Of a stretch of DNA of 64,000 nucleotides, positions 39,994 to 48,881 are shown piece after piece. How positions within the stretch are numbered: the stretch's first letter is position 1; each line of letters opens with the position of its first letter. The stretch covers positions 186,001 through 250,000 of the forward strand of contig NZ_JACHYJ010000001.1 in the NCBI RefSeq assembly GCF_014192745.1, given 5' to 3'. The DNA comes from Luteimonas sp. RC10. GTDB taxonomy: Bacteria; Pseudomonadota; Gammaproteobacteria; Xanthomonadales; Xanthomonadaceae. The notes below the pieces were generated by a model. It was not told the DNA's origin. It ran no database searches and worked only from the letters and a program-made list of their open reading frames with translations. Made by a program: the position numbers and the translations under genes.

Positions 39994-41021
39994 GCCGCCC
40001 CGCACCGGTGATGCCGCATCCACTGCCGCGGCTGCGCGTGGAGTACGTGCACGGGCAGGACCCGGCGCAACTGCTCGCCCAGCCCGACGTACTCGCGGCA
40101 TTTGGCTTCGGCGATGACGCGCCCAGGATCGACGATCCGCGCTGGCTGCGCGTGCCGTTGCAGCCGCATGGCGCCGCGCCGGTCGAGGTCTGGCACGCGC
40201 ATGCGCCGGTCCGCAGCGGCCGCGACGGCGAGATCGCCTGGTCGAGCGACGGCGCGTTGCTGTTCGGCGCGATCGAGGTCGACGAGCCTGCCGGCCACAC
40301 CGGCGAAGGCGATCACAGCGGCATCGCGCTGGCGGCCGAGCACGCCTACCGGCAGCTCACGCGCTTCGTCGAAGCCGGCGACCACCCGCATCTGCTGCGG
40401 ATCTGGAACTACCTCGATGCGATCACGCTGGGCGACGGCGACACCGAGCGCTATCGCCAGTTCTGCGTCGGCCGCGCCCGCGGCCTGGGCGATTTCGACA
40501 CCTCGCACCTGCCGGCCGCGACCGCGATCGGCCGCTGCGACGCGGCGCGCACGATCCAGATCTATTGGCTCGCCGCGCGCCTGCCCGGCACGCCGGTGGA
40601 GAACCCGCGCCAGGTCAGCGCCTACCGCTATCCGCGACAGTACGGGCCGCAGGCACCCAGCTTCGCGCGGGCAATGCTGCCGCCCGAAGGCAGCCCGATG
40701 CCGTTGATGCTCTCGGGCACGGCCAGCGTCGTCGGGCACGCCTCGCTGCACGAGGGCGAACTGCTGGCCCAACTCGATGAGACCTTCACCAATTTCGACG
40801 CGCTGATCGCCTCGGCGCGCACCCGCCGCCCCGGCTTGCCGGACGCCTTCGGTGCAGGATCGCGGCTGAAGGTCTACGTGCGCGATGCCGAGGACCTGCC
40901 GATCGTGGCCGACGCCCTCGATGCCCGCTTCGGCACTGACGTGCCGCGGGTCCTGCTGCACGCGGCGATCTGCCGGCGCGAGCTGGCGGTGGAGATCGAC
41001 GGCGTCCACGACCTCGGCTGA
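39990..41021 (+). CDS. xanB2: XanB2-type chorismatase (3-hydroxybenzoate synthase)
   Basis: A 343-residue enzyme of the FkbO/Hyg5/XanB2 chorismatase family that cleaves chorismate to 3-hydroxybenzoate (and 4-hydroxybenzoate in Xanthomonas). Family marks are LRIWNYLDAIT, RYRQFCVGRARGLGD, PAATAIGRCDA and YRYPRQYGPQAPSFARAM, with the YjgF-like fold. In Xanthomonas campestris XanB2 makes the aryl starter of xanthomonadin and the precursor of ubiquinone. The start is GTG 39990, overlapping the upstream stop; an ATG at 40011 is the alternative. Chorismate would come from the shikimate pathway, whose AroE lies at 45352. Confidence 0.92.
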   Translation: MSRPAPVMPHPLPRLRVEYVHGQDPAQLLAQPDVLAAFGFGDDAPRIDDPRWLRVPLQPHGAAPVEVWHAHAPVRSGRDGEIAWSSDGALLFGAIEVDEPAGHTGEGDHSGIALAAEHAYRQLTRFVEAGDHPHLLRIWNYLDAITLGDGDTERYRQFCVGRARGLGDFDTSHLPAATAIGRCDAARTIQIYWLAARLPGTPVENPRQVSAYRYPRQYGPQAPSFARAMLPPEGSPMPLMLSGTASVVGHASLHEGELLAQLDETFTNFDALIASARTRRPGLPDAFGAGSRLKVYVRDAEDLPIVADALDARFGTDVPRVLLHAAICRRELAVEIDGVHDLG

Positions 41022-41052
41022 CCGGGCCTCGCCGTCGCGCGTCCACACCGCG

Positions 41053-41075
41053 CCCTGCGACCCGGCGTCGCAGGG
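41053..41075 (+). terminator. Hairpin after xanB2
   Basis: CCCTGCGAC / GTCGCAGGG, a perfect 9-bp stem with loop CCGGC, 31 nt after the xanB2 stop and 32 nt before hemB. There is no T-run. Confidence 0.5.
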
Positions 41076-41094
41076 TACAGCGCCGGTGGCGGCG

Positions 41095-42096
<1,002 letters not shown>

Positions 42097-42169
42097 TCCG
42101 CCGCGCAGCCGATGCCGGCTTCCCCCGCGGACGGGGGAATCGCGTGAGGGCCTGCCCTCGGCCCCATCT

Positions 42170-42601
42170 CGCGCGTGCGGGCATTGCGCCCTTCACGGGT
42201 GGAAGGTTGGGACGGAGAAGCTTTCCGGCGCGAGTTCCGTGCCCCCACCCGACGCGCTGCGCGCGCCGACCTCCCCCGCGCTGCGGGGGAGGTGAACTGC
42301 ACGCTGTGCCACTTGGCACCTTCCACCCGTGAGGGTGCAATGCTCCGTTGACGGAGAAGGCTGGGATGGAGACGCTTTCTGGCGCGCATTCCGTGCCCCC
42401 ACCCGACGCGCTGCGCGCGTCGACCTCCCCCGCGCTGCGGGGGAGGTGACTGCACGCTGTGCCACTTCGCACCTTGCACCCACGAGGGTGCAATGCTCCG
42501 TTAACGGAGAAGGCTGGGATGGAGACGCTTTCTGGCGCGCATTCCGTGCCCCAGCCGACGCGCTGCGCGGGTCGACCTCCCCCGCAGTGCGGGGGAGGTG
42601 G
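42170..42601. repeat. Repeat cluster B: three tandem copies of a 153-bp unit
   Basis: In the 518-bp gap between hemB and the S8 protease, a unit of about 153 bp is repeated three times. The marker CTTTCYGGCGCG begins at 42221, 42375 and 42528, and the hairpin CCTCCCCCGC-N3-GCGGGGGAGG at 42270, 42424 and 42576. The first copy starts with the 30-bp element (42181-42210) shared with clusters A and C; the later copies carry a diverged, partly inverted version. No gene is visible in the gap. Confidence 0.88.
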
Positions 42602-42614
42602 CAAACGCGTGGCT

Positions 42615-45080
42615 TCAGTTGGCCTGGCGGGCCACCGCAACCGGAAGCGTCAGCGCGGTGCGCTGCGGACCGAGCGCGCCGCCGACCGGCTCGAGCGTGA
42701 CCTCACCGAAGCGCCAGCTGCCGTCGGCCGGCAGGCTGCGCGCATCGACCGTGATGCGCACGCTGACGCTGGCACCGGCCGGCACCCGCAGTTGCGCCGG
42801 CACGGCGGTTGCCGCAACGCCGGCAAAGCGCACCCGCCAGGTCGAGGCCTGGGCATGCGGATTGCGGAACGTGCGCACGAAGCTGCAAGTGGTCTGGCAG
42901 TTGCGGTTGGCCAGGCCCGGCTGGTTGAGGTTGGCGACATCGCCACCCTGCGCCGGATTGGCCGCCAGATAGCGCGCGCCGGTCTCGTGCATCACCAGAC
43001 CCGCCTCGATCGCGCGGTCCACGCGGATGCGGCCACTCCCGCGATCGAACGGCGTGCCAGGCGTGACCTCGTCCTCGGTGTACACCAGGGTCTTGGCGGT
43101 CAGCGCCAGCGCCGACTTGATCTCCGGCACCGACCAGTTCGGCCGCGCCTGGCGCAGCAGCGCGGCGGCACCGGCATGATGCGGTGAGGCCATCGACGTG
43201 CCGTTCATCAGACCCAACGCGTTCTCGTGGCCGGTGATGGTCTCGCCGGCCACCGTGGCCAGGATCGACACGCCGGGCGCCACCACGTCCGGCTTGAGCA
43301 GGTTGAAGGTCCCGGCCGGTCCGCGCGAGCTGAAATCGCCGAGCGCGTCGGGCACGTTGGGGGTGGGCAGCGGCGGGTAGCCGATGCCGGCGGTGGCGTT
43401 GGGCCGCGTTGCAGTGAAGTCACGCAACGCATTGCCCTCGGCCTGGGTCACCGAGAACACCGGGACGGTCGCACCCGGCACCGACGGGATCAGGCCACCC
43501 GGGGCGTTGTTGGCGATCAGCACCGCGACCGCACCGGCCGCGGCCGCGTTCGCGGCCTTGTCGGAGAATGCGCAACTGCCGCGGCGCACGACCGCGATCG
43601 CGTTCTGGAAGGTGCCTGCCGCATAGGCGCTACAGCCGTCCGTGCCCCCGTCGATGCCGGCGCTGACCCGCAGAGGCGTGCTGCCGGGAATGCTCACGGT
43701 ATGCGGCGTGCCGCCGGTCCCTTCGGTCAGCAGGATCAGCGACAGCGGCTCGGGCACCGGCGCGGGACCTGTGACCTGCAATGCGGATGCGAACACGCCG
43801 CGGCCGTGCTGGGCCGCGCCGGTCGAGGCGACCCAGGGCTCGAGGTGGCCCATGCTGTTGGCGGCTGGACCGCTGTTGCCGGCCGAGGCCGCGACATAGA
43901 TGCCGGCCTCGCTGGCCGACAGGAACGCCAGCGAGACCGCCTCGCTCCACGGCTGGCCGCCACCGCCCACCGAATAGTTGATGACATCGACGATGCCGTC
44001 GGCGAGGGCCTGCTCGACCGCCGCCACCGCCGAGACGTTCGGGCACAGGCCCAGGCCGTCCGACAGTCGGGTGTAGCAGATGTCGAACGCCACGATGTTC
44101 GCGCGCGGCGCCACCCCGGAGATCGCACGCGAGTTGCCGCTGAAGACCACGTTGCGGCGGTTGCCGGCGGCCGTGGACGCGACATGGCTGCCGTGGCTGT
44201 TGGTGTCGCCGAAGCCGGGCTCCTCGCGGATGCCCTCGCGGCCGCAGGTCAGCCCCGGCGCCTCGCAGACGAAGTCGTAGCCGCCGATCAGCTTGTCATT
44301 GCAGCGGCCGGCGTCGATGCCGCCCGGCGCGCAGGTGCCCAGATACGTGCCGCTGCCGAGCGGATTGGTATGGACATAGCCATCGACCGGGTCGACCGCC
44401 GAGAACGAGGGCGAGCCGAAGTTGATGCCCGAGTCGAGGATGCCGACCACGACGCCCTCGCCCTGCAGCGCGCCCAGCCCGCCGACCGTCCCGTTCCACA
44501 AGGCCGGCGCGCCGATCAGGCTGGGCCCGGTGTCGGTGTCGAGCGCGTACTCGCGGTAAGGCTCGACGAAGCGCACGTCGCTGCGCGCGGCGACCTTCGC
44601 CGCCTCGGCCGGCGCCAGCTCGACCACGATGCCGTTGATCGCATGCTGCATCCGGCGCTCGACCCGCAGCGACCGCCCCAGGTCCAGCGCGATGCCGCTT
44701 TCGACTTCGCGCTGGCGCCGCTGCAGATAGCCGACGTAGCTGCGCGCCGGTGCGCTGCGCACGTCCAGGCGCTGGCCGTCGCGGCGCTTGGCCGGCGCCG
44801 CCAACCCGGCCACGCCGCCGGTGTAGCCGGCCAGGGCCGGATCGTCGAAGACCACGATGTAGCGCCCCGGGCCTTGCGCGGCCGCTGCGGGGGATCCGCC
44901 GCGCGGTGTGGCGGCAGAGGCCACTGGGGCTGCGCCCAGCAGCGCACCCACGCCCTGCCGGGCCGATTGCAGGGCCTGGCGAGCGGCGGGCTCGGCGCCG
45001 GGAATGACGGTACTTGCGGCGGCGACGGCAACGACGCCGAGCAGGACCGAAGCCCCGCCGAGTGTGCGGATACGTGACAT
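42615..45080 (-). CDS. Secreted S8 (subtilisin-like) serine protease with PA insert
   Basis: An 821-residue secreted protease. A signal peptide (residues 1-23) is followed by an inhibitor-I9-like propeptide containing YIVVFDDPALAGY. The catalytic triad is visible as Asp216 in VVGILDSGINFG, His296 in SHGSHVAS and Ser629 in GTSMASPHHAG. A PA (protease-associated) domain is inserted between His and Ser (AIAVVRRGSCAFSDKAANA). A C-terminal beta domain with CQTTCSFVRTFRNP follows. ATG 45080 is preceded by AAAAGGGGAG. Such enzymes degrade extracellular protein, in line with the bacteriolytic and proteolytic lifestyle of Lysobacter-like bacteria. Confidence 0.92.
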   Translation of the reverse strand: MSRIRTLGGASVLLGVVAVAAASTVIPGAEPAARQALQSARQGVGALLGAAPVASAATPRGGSPAAAAQGPGRYIVVFDDPALAGYTGGVAGLAAPAKRRDGQRLDVRSAPARSYVGYLQRRQREVESGIALDLGRSLRVERRMQHAINGIVVELAPAEAAKVAARSDVRFVEPYREYALDTDTGPSLIGAPALWNGTVGGLGALQGEGVVVGILDSGINFGSPSFSAVDPVDGYVHTNPLGSGTYLGTCAPGGIDAGRCNDKLIGGYDFVCEAPGLTCGREGIREEPGFGDTNSHGSHVASTAAGNRRNVVFSGNSRAISGVAPRANIVAFDICYTRLSDGLGLCPNVSAVAAVEQALADGIVDVINYSVGGGGQPWSEAVSLAFLSASEAGIYVAASAGNSGPAANSMGHLEPWVASTGAAQHGRGVFASALQVTGPAPVPEPLSLILLTEGTGGTPHTVSIPGSTPLRVSAGIDGGTDGCSAYAAGTFQNAIAVVRRGSCAFSDKAANAAAAGAVAVLIANNAPGGLIPSVPGATVPVFSVTQAEGNALRDFTATRPNATAGIGYPPLPTPNVPDALGDFSSRGPAGTFNLLKPDVVAPGVSILATVAGETITGHENALGLMNGTSMASPHHAGAAALLRQARPNWSVPEIKSALALTAKTLVYTEDEVTPGTPFDRGSGRIRVDRAIEAGLVMHETGARYLAANPAQGGDVANLNQPGLANRNCQTTCSFVRTFRNPHAQASTWRVRFAGVAATAVPAQLRVPAGASVSVRITVDARSLPADGSWRFGEVTLEPVGGALGPQRTALTLPVAVARQAN

Positions 45081-45303
45081 GCGAAAACTCCCCTTTTCAG
45101 ATGACGGTGATTCACCGGTGACATGCCCGACGCGCACGGCATGGCTGCCGTCCCCGCCCGACCCTCTCGATGCCGCCGCGCCCCCCTGGCTCGCTGCGTC
45201 CCCCTGCTTGCGCTTCCGTGTATACCGCGTCCTGGCCGTGGCCGCATCCTGCACTGCGGCCGATTCGTCCCGGTGCGCGCCTGCCAAGGCCGATGGCATG
45301 CCC

Positions 45304-45309
45304 TAGACT
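45304..45309 (+). promoter_or_regulatory. -10-like box of aroE
   Basis: TAGACT in CCTAGACTCG, 43 nt before the aroE ATG. The same decamer precedes the GST gene at 15476. The rest of the 271-bp gap 45081-45351 has only a short palindrome TCACCGGTGA near 45110. Confidence 0.42.
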
Positions 45310-45351
45310 CGTCACGCGCCGGACCGGCGCGCCGCCTGCCCGAGTCGCCCG

Positions 45352-46197
45352 ATGCCCAGCCCCCGCTACGCCGTATTCGGCCATCCCGTCGCCCATTCGC
45401 TGTCGCCGCAGATCCACGCCGCGTTCGGGCAGCAGACCGGGATCGCGATCGATTACACCGCGATCGATGTCACGCCCTCGGCCTTCGCCGAGGCACTGAC
45501 GGCTTTCGCGACATCGGGCGGCGCCGGCGCCAACATCACGCTGCCGCTGAAAGAGGCCGCGTTTGCATTGGCCGACACCCATTCCGAGCGCGCGCAACGC
45601 GTGGGCGCGGTCAACACGCTGGTGCGCCGCGGCGCGAGCTGGCATGGCGACAACACCGACGGTGCCGGCCTGATCCGCGACCTGACCGATCGCCACGGCC
45701 TCGACCTGCGCGGGCGGCGGACGCTGCTGATCGGCGCCGGCGGCGCGGCGCGCGGTGTCGCCGGCGCGCTGCTGGAAGCCGGCGTCGACGGCCTGACGAT
45801 CGTCAACCGCACGCCCGAGCGCGCCGACGCCTTGGCCGATGCGCTTGGTGAGCCAGGCCGGGTGCATCCGCGCTACCTCGAGCGCGTCGGCGAGTCGGGC
45901 GAGTTCGACCTGATTGTCAACGCCACCTCTGCCGGACGCGACGGCCGCTTCCCGACGCTGCCGCGCGCGCTGGTGGGCATGCGCACCGCCGCGGTCGATC
46001 TCAACTACGGCGAGGCCTCGGTGCCGTTCCTGGCCTGGGCACGCGCCCACGGCGTGCGCGATGCGATCGACGGGCTGGGCATGCTGGTCGAGCAGGCGGC
46101 CGAGAGCTTCGCGCTCTGGCACGGCGTGCGCCCGGAGACCGATCCGGTGTTCGCGACGCTGCAGGCGCGCAACGTCGCGCTGGTCAGCGCGGACTGA
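45352..46197 (+). CDS. aroE: Shikimate 5-dehydrogenase
   Basis: A 281-residue NADPH-dependent enzyme that reduces 3-dehydroshikimate to shikimate. The substrate site has HSLSPQIH and [11 protein letters not shown] (Lys67), and GDNTDGAGL provides the catalytic Asp103. GAGGAARGV is the NADPH motif, NRTPERA reads the adenine phosphate, and [11 protein letters not shown] is the C-terminal signature. It feeds chorismate to aromatic amino acids and also to the XanB2 chorismatase, although the two genes are not in one operon. Confidence 0.95.
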   Translation: MPSPRYAVFGHPVAHSLSPQIHAAFGQQTGIAIDYTAIDVTPSAFAEALTAFATSGGAGANITLPLKEAAFALADTHSERAQRVGAVNTLVRRGASWHGDNTDGAGLIRDLTDRHGLDLRGRRTLLIGAGGAARGVAGALLEAGVDGLTIVNRTPERADALADALGEPGRVHPRYLERVGESGEFDLIVNATSAGRDGRFPTLPRALVGMRTAAVDLNYGEASVPFLAWARAHGVRDAIDGLGMLVEQAAESFALWHGVRPETDPVFATLQARNVALVSAD

Positions 46198-46208
46198 AGG
46201 CCGCAACG

Positions 46209-46544
46209 ATGGATGTCCAGGCGCTGTTGATGTCGATGCTCGTGCAGTTGCCGGCGCGCGTGCCGCTGCTGATCGCGCTCGGTGTCGCGCTCACGCTCGT
46301 GCTGCAGAAACGCGCGGCCGACCCGCCTGCAGTGCGGCTCGCGGCCTGGGGGTTCGGCGTGATGCTGGCCGCCCAGTTGCTCGCGGCGGTGACCTACCCG
46401 CTGTTGCAGGCCTACGTCACCAGCGCCGCGCTGCCGTTCGCGGCGACCGGGCTGTTCTACGGCGTCATCGGCGTCGGCCTGGCGATGATCGAAGCAACCG
46501 GCCTGATCCTGCTGGCACTGGCGGTCGTGCGCCGGCGCCGCTGA
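46209..46544 (+). CDS. Small inner-membrane protein, unknown
   Basis: A 111-residue protein with three hydrophobic helices (RVPLLIALGVALTLVLQ, LAAWGFGVMLAAQLLAAVTYPLL and YGVIGVGLAMIEATGLILLALAVV) and a basic C terminus RRRR. It starts 11 bp after aroE and ends 12 bp before the YkgJ-like gene, so the three are probably an operon. No family is recognised. Confidence 0.65.
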   Translation: MDVQALLMSMLVQLPARVPLLIALGVALTLVLQKRAADPPAVRLAAWGFGVMLAAQLLAAVTYPLLQAYVTSAALPFAATGLFYGVIGVGLAMIEATGLILLALAVVRRRR

Positions 46545-46555
46545 CACCCCAGACC

Positions 46556-46810
46556 ATGCACTGTCGTCCGGCTTGCGCGGCGTGCTGTATCGCACCGTCG
46601 ATCACCTCGCCGATTCCCGGCATGCCCGATGGCAAGCCGGCCGGCGTGGCCTGCGTGCAGCTCGACGAGACGCTGCGCTGCCGGCTGTTCGGCCGCCCCG
46701 AACGGCCCGCGGTCTGCGGCTCGCTGCGCCCGGCCGAGGACATGTGCGGGGCATCGCGGACCGCCGCGTTCGCCCTGCTCGAGCAGCTGGAGCGGGCGAC
46801 GGCGCCGTAA
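46556..46810 (+). CDS. YkgJ-family cysteine-cluster protein
   Basis: An 84-residue protein with the CxxCCxxxxI pattern MHCRPACAACCIAPSI at its N terminus, followed by single cysteines in GVACVQ, RCRLFG and VCGSLRP. This spacing is that of the short YkgJ-type Fe/Zn-binding proteins of unknown function. It begins 12 bp after the preceding membrane-protein gene and ends 4 bp before the antiporter stop on the other strand. Confidence 0.82.
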   Translation: MHCRPACAACCIAPSITSPIPGMPDGKPAGVACVQLDETLRCRLFGRPERPAVCGSLRPAEDMCGASRTAAFALLEQLERATAP

Positions 46811-46814
46811 GCGG

Positions 46815-48446
46815 TCAGCGGTAGCGCGCCTCGAGCAGGTCGAGGTCGCGGACCAGCCGGCGGGCGATCTCATCGGAGATCCGCCGATGCCGCGCAAGGC
46901 CATAGATGCATTCGCGCTCGGCGGCGACGGCCGCGATGCGCAGCGCGCGTTCGGCGTCGTCGGCGCGGCGCAGTTCCTCGGCATCGATGCCGCCGCCCGC
47001 CTCGCGGCGCAGCCGGTCCTGGTACAGCGCCATGACCCGGACCGCGGCGCTGGCGTAGAGGTCGGGGTCGGATTTGGCGCCCGGCAGCGCATGCTGCGCG
47101 CGCTCCACGGCTGCCACCGCAGCGACCGCGCCCTCGTGCCGGGCCAGGTCCATCTCGCGGTCGCCCTCGCCCTCGACCGGTGCGGTGAGCCCGCGCAGCA
47201 GCCGCGGCAACACCAGGCTGCCGAGCAGCAGGGAGATCAGGATCACCGCCGCCGCCAGGAAGATCGCCAGATCGCGTGCCGGAAACGGCGTACCGTCGTA
47301 CAGCGCCAGCGGCAGCGTCAGCACACCTGCCAAGGTGATCGCGCCGCGTACGCCGGCCAGCGACATCGCCGCAACCAATCGCGTCGCCGGCAGCCGCCGC
47401 CGCGCGCCGCTGCGCGACAGCGCGATCCACAGGGTCACCCACACCCAGGCGAAGCGCAGCGCGAACAGGCCGGCGTAGATCGCCAGCACGTAGACCACCA
47501 GCCACCACGGCGTGACGTGGCCGGCCTCGCGCACCGTGCTCACCGCGCGGTCGACGATCCACGGCAACTGCTCGCCCAGCAGCACGAAGATGATGCCGTT
47601 GAGCGAGAACTGCACCGTGTCCCAGACCGCGGCACGCTGCACCCGGGTCGTCGCCAGGGCGCGGCCGCTGAGCTCGACGTAGCTCATCGTGATGCCGGCC
47701 GCGACCGCGGCAAGGATGCCCGAGGCGCCGATCTGCTCGGCCAGCAGGTAGGCGCCGAACGGCGTCAGCAGGCTGATCAGGATCGGCGTGCCCGCCTCTT
47801 CGCCGAACACGCGCGAGACCAGCGCATGCCCGCGGTTGATCGCGATGGTCAACGCCGCGCCGACCGCAACGCCGGCCAGGGCCACCCACAGGAAGGTCAG
47901 CGAGGCCGACAGCAGCGAAAAGCCGCCGGTGAGCGCGGCGGCCACCGCGAAGCGGAAGCACACCAGGCCCGAAGCGTCGTTGAGCAGCGATTCGCCCTCC
48001 AGGATGTGCATCACGCGCGAGGGAATCGGCGCACGCGCGGCGATCGACGACACCGCCACGGGGTCGGTCGGCGACAGGATCGCGGCCAGCGCGAACGCCA
48101 CCGCCAGCGGCATCGCCGGGATCATCCAGTGGATCAGCAGGCCGGCGCCGAGCACGGTGAACACCACCAGTCCCAGGGCCAGCTGCAGGATCACGCCGCG
48201 GTCGCGGAACAGGCCGCTCTTGGGGATCCGCCAGCCGTCGAGGAACAGCAGCGGCGGCAGGAACAGCACGAAGAACAAGTGCGGATCGAGCGTGACCCCC
48301 CGGCCGAACACGCCGGCGATCGTCGCGCCCAATGCGATCTGCACCACCGGCAACGGCAGCGGCAGCCAGCGCTGCAGCACGCGGGTCAGATAGCCGCTGA
48401 CCACGACGGCCAGCAGCATCACCAGGACGACTTCGATCGAATGCAT
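46815..48446 (-). CDS. NhaP/CPA1-type Na+/H+ antiporter
   Basis: A 543-residue cation:proton antiporter with about 12 helices in the first 400 residues. SPTDPVAVSSI and GESLLNDASGLVCF are the two half-helices of the ion site, with the conserved ND pair of CPA1 members. A cytosolic C-terminal tail of about 130 residues (REMDLARHEGAVAAV onward) is helical and probably regulatory. The start is ATG 48446. Divergent from the oligopeptidase gene across a 435-bp gap, it probably maintains sodium and pH balance. Confidence 0.91.
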   Translation of the reverse strand: MHSIEVVLVMLLAVVVSGYLTRVLQRWLPLPLPVVQIALGATIAGVFGRGVTLDPHLFFVLFLPPLLFLDGWRIPKSGLFRDRGVILQLALGLVVFTVLGAGLLIHWMIPAMPLAVAFALAAILSPTDPVAVSSIAARAPIPSRVMHILEGESLLNDASGLVCFRFAVAAALTGGFSLLSASLTFLWVALAGVAVGAALTIAINRGHALVSRVFGEEAGTPILISLLTPFGAYLLAEQIGASGILAAVAAGITMSYVELSGRALATTRVQRAAVWDTVQFSLNGIIFVLLGEQLPWIVDRAVSTVREAGHVTPWWLVVYVLAIYAGLFALRFAWVWVTLWIALSRSGARRRLPATRLVAAMSLAGVRGAITLAGVLTLPLALYDGTPFPARDLAIFLAAAVILISLLLGSLVLPRLLRGLTAPVEGEGDREMDLARHEGAVAAVAAVERAQHALPGAKSDPDLYASAAVRVMALYQDRLRREAGGGIDAEELRRADDAERALRIAAVAAERECIYGLARHRRISDEIARRLVRDLDLLEARYR

Positions 48447-48637
48447 GGGGCGGTCGGCGGCACGCGGCACGGGAGTCGTCCACGATAACGCCGACAACGG
48501 GCACGGCCTATCCGCGATTGGGGGAAAGCCCGAAGTCACGACACCGGAATCGTACAAGCGGGAAACAGGCGCCGGCGCCCACGACCGGAGCGACGACGCC
48601 TCTCAACGAAGCCGCACACGACCACGCGCGCTGTGCG

Positions 48638-48741
48638 GTGTCCCGGCCGGGGGTTGCGACCAGCGGGCCAGGACGGCCCGCGACGGCGAGTTCGGCCAGG
48701 GACGGCCGACCGAGTCGGGGCGCAATCCCCGGCCGGGACAC
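48638..48741. repeat. 104-bp nested inverted repeat
   Basis: GTGTCCCGGCCGGGG (from 48638) pairs with CCCCGGCCGGGACAC (to 48741). Between the arms sit two smaller perfect hairpins: GCGGGCC-AGGAC-GGCCCGC (48663-48681) and TCGGCC-AGGGAC-GGCCGA (48692-48709), with similar loops. It lies in the 435-bp gap 48447-48881, where no convincing gene is seen. It could be a cruciform-forming repeat element or a structured leader of the oligopeptidase mRNA. Confidence 0.75.
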
Positions 48742-48844
48742 CGCCGCCACGAAGCGACGGCACTGACCGCCGACATTCCCACCGCCCCTCGCCGGAGGAC
48801 CCGGGTACGCGCGTGGCGCGACGTCGCCCACCCACGCGAGCCTC

Positions 48845-48850
48845 TAGAAT
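48845..48850 (+). promoter_or_regulatory. -10 box of the oligopeptidase gene
   Basis: TAGAAT lies 32 nt before ATG 48882, in the context CTCTAGAATCGG. It is downstream of the 104-bp inverted repeat; if used, the repeat would not be transcribed with the gene. Confidence 0.45.
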
Positions 48851-48881
48851 CGGGGCATCCCCACCTCGCTGTGCCCCAACG

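Noticed and set aside
42170-42601. CRISPR array
   Set aside because: The repeats are 153 bp, contiguous and without short spacers; this is a tandem duplication.
46815-46870. Terminator between YkgJ and antiporter genes
   Set aside because: Only 4 bp separate the stops and no stable hairpin was found there.
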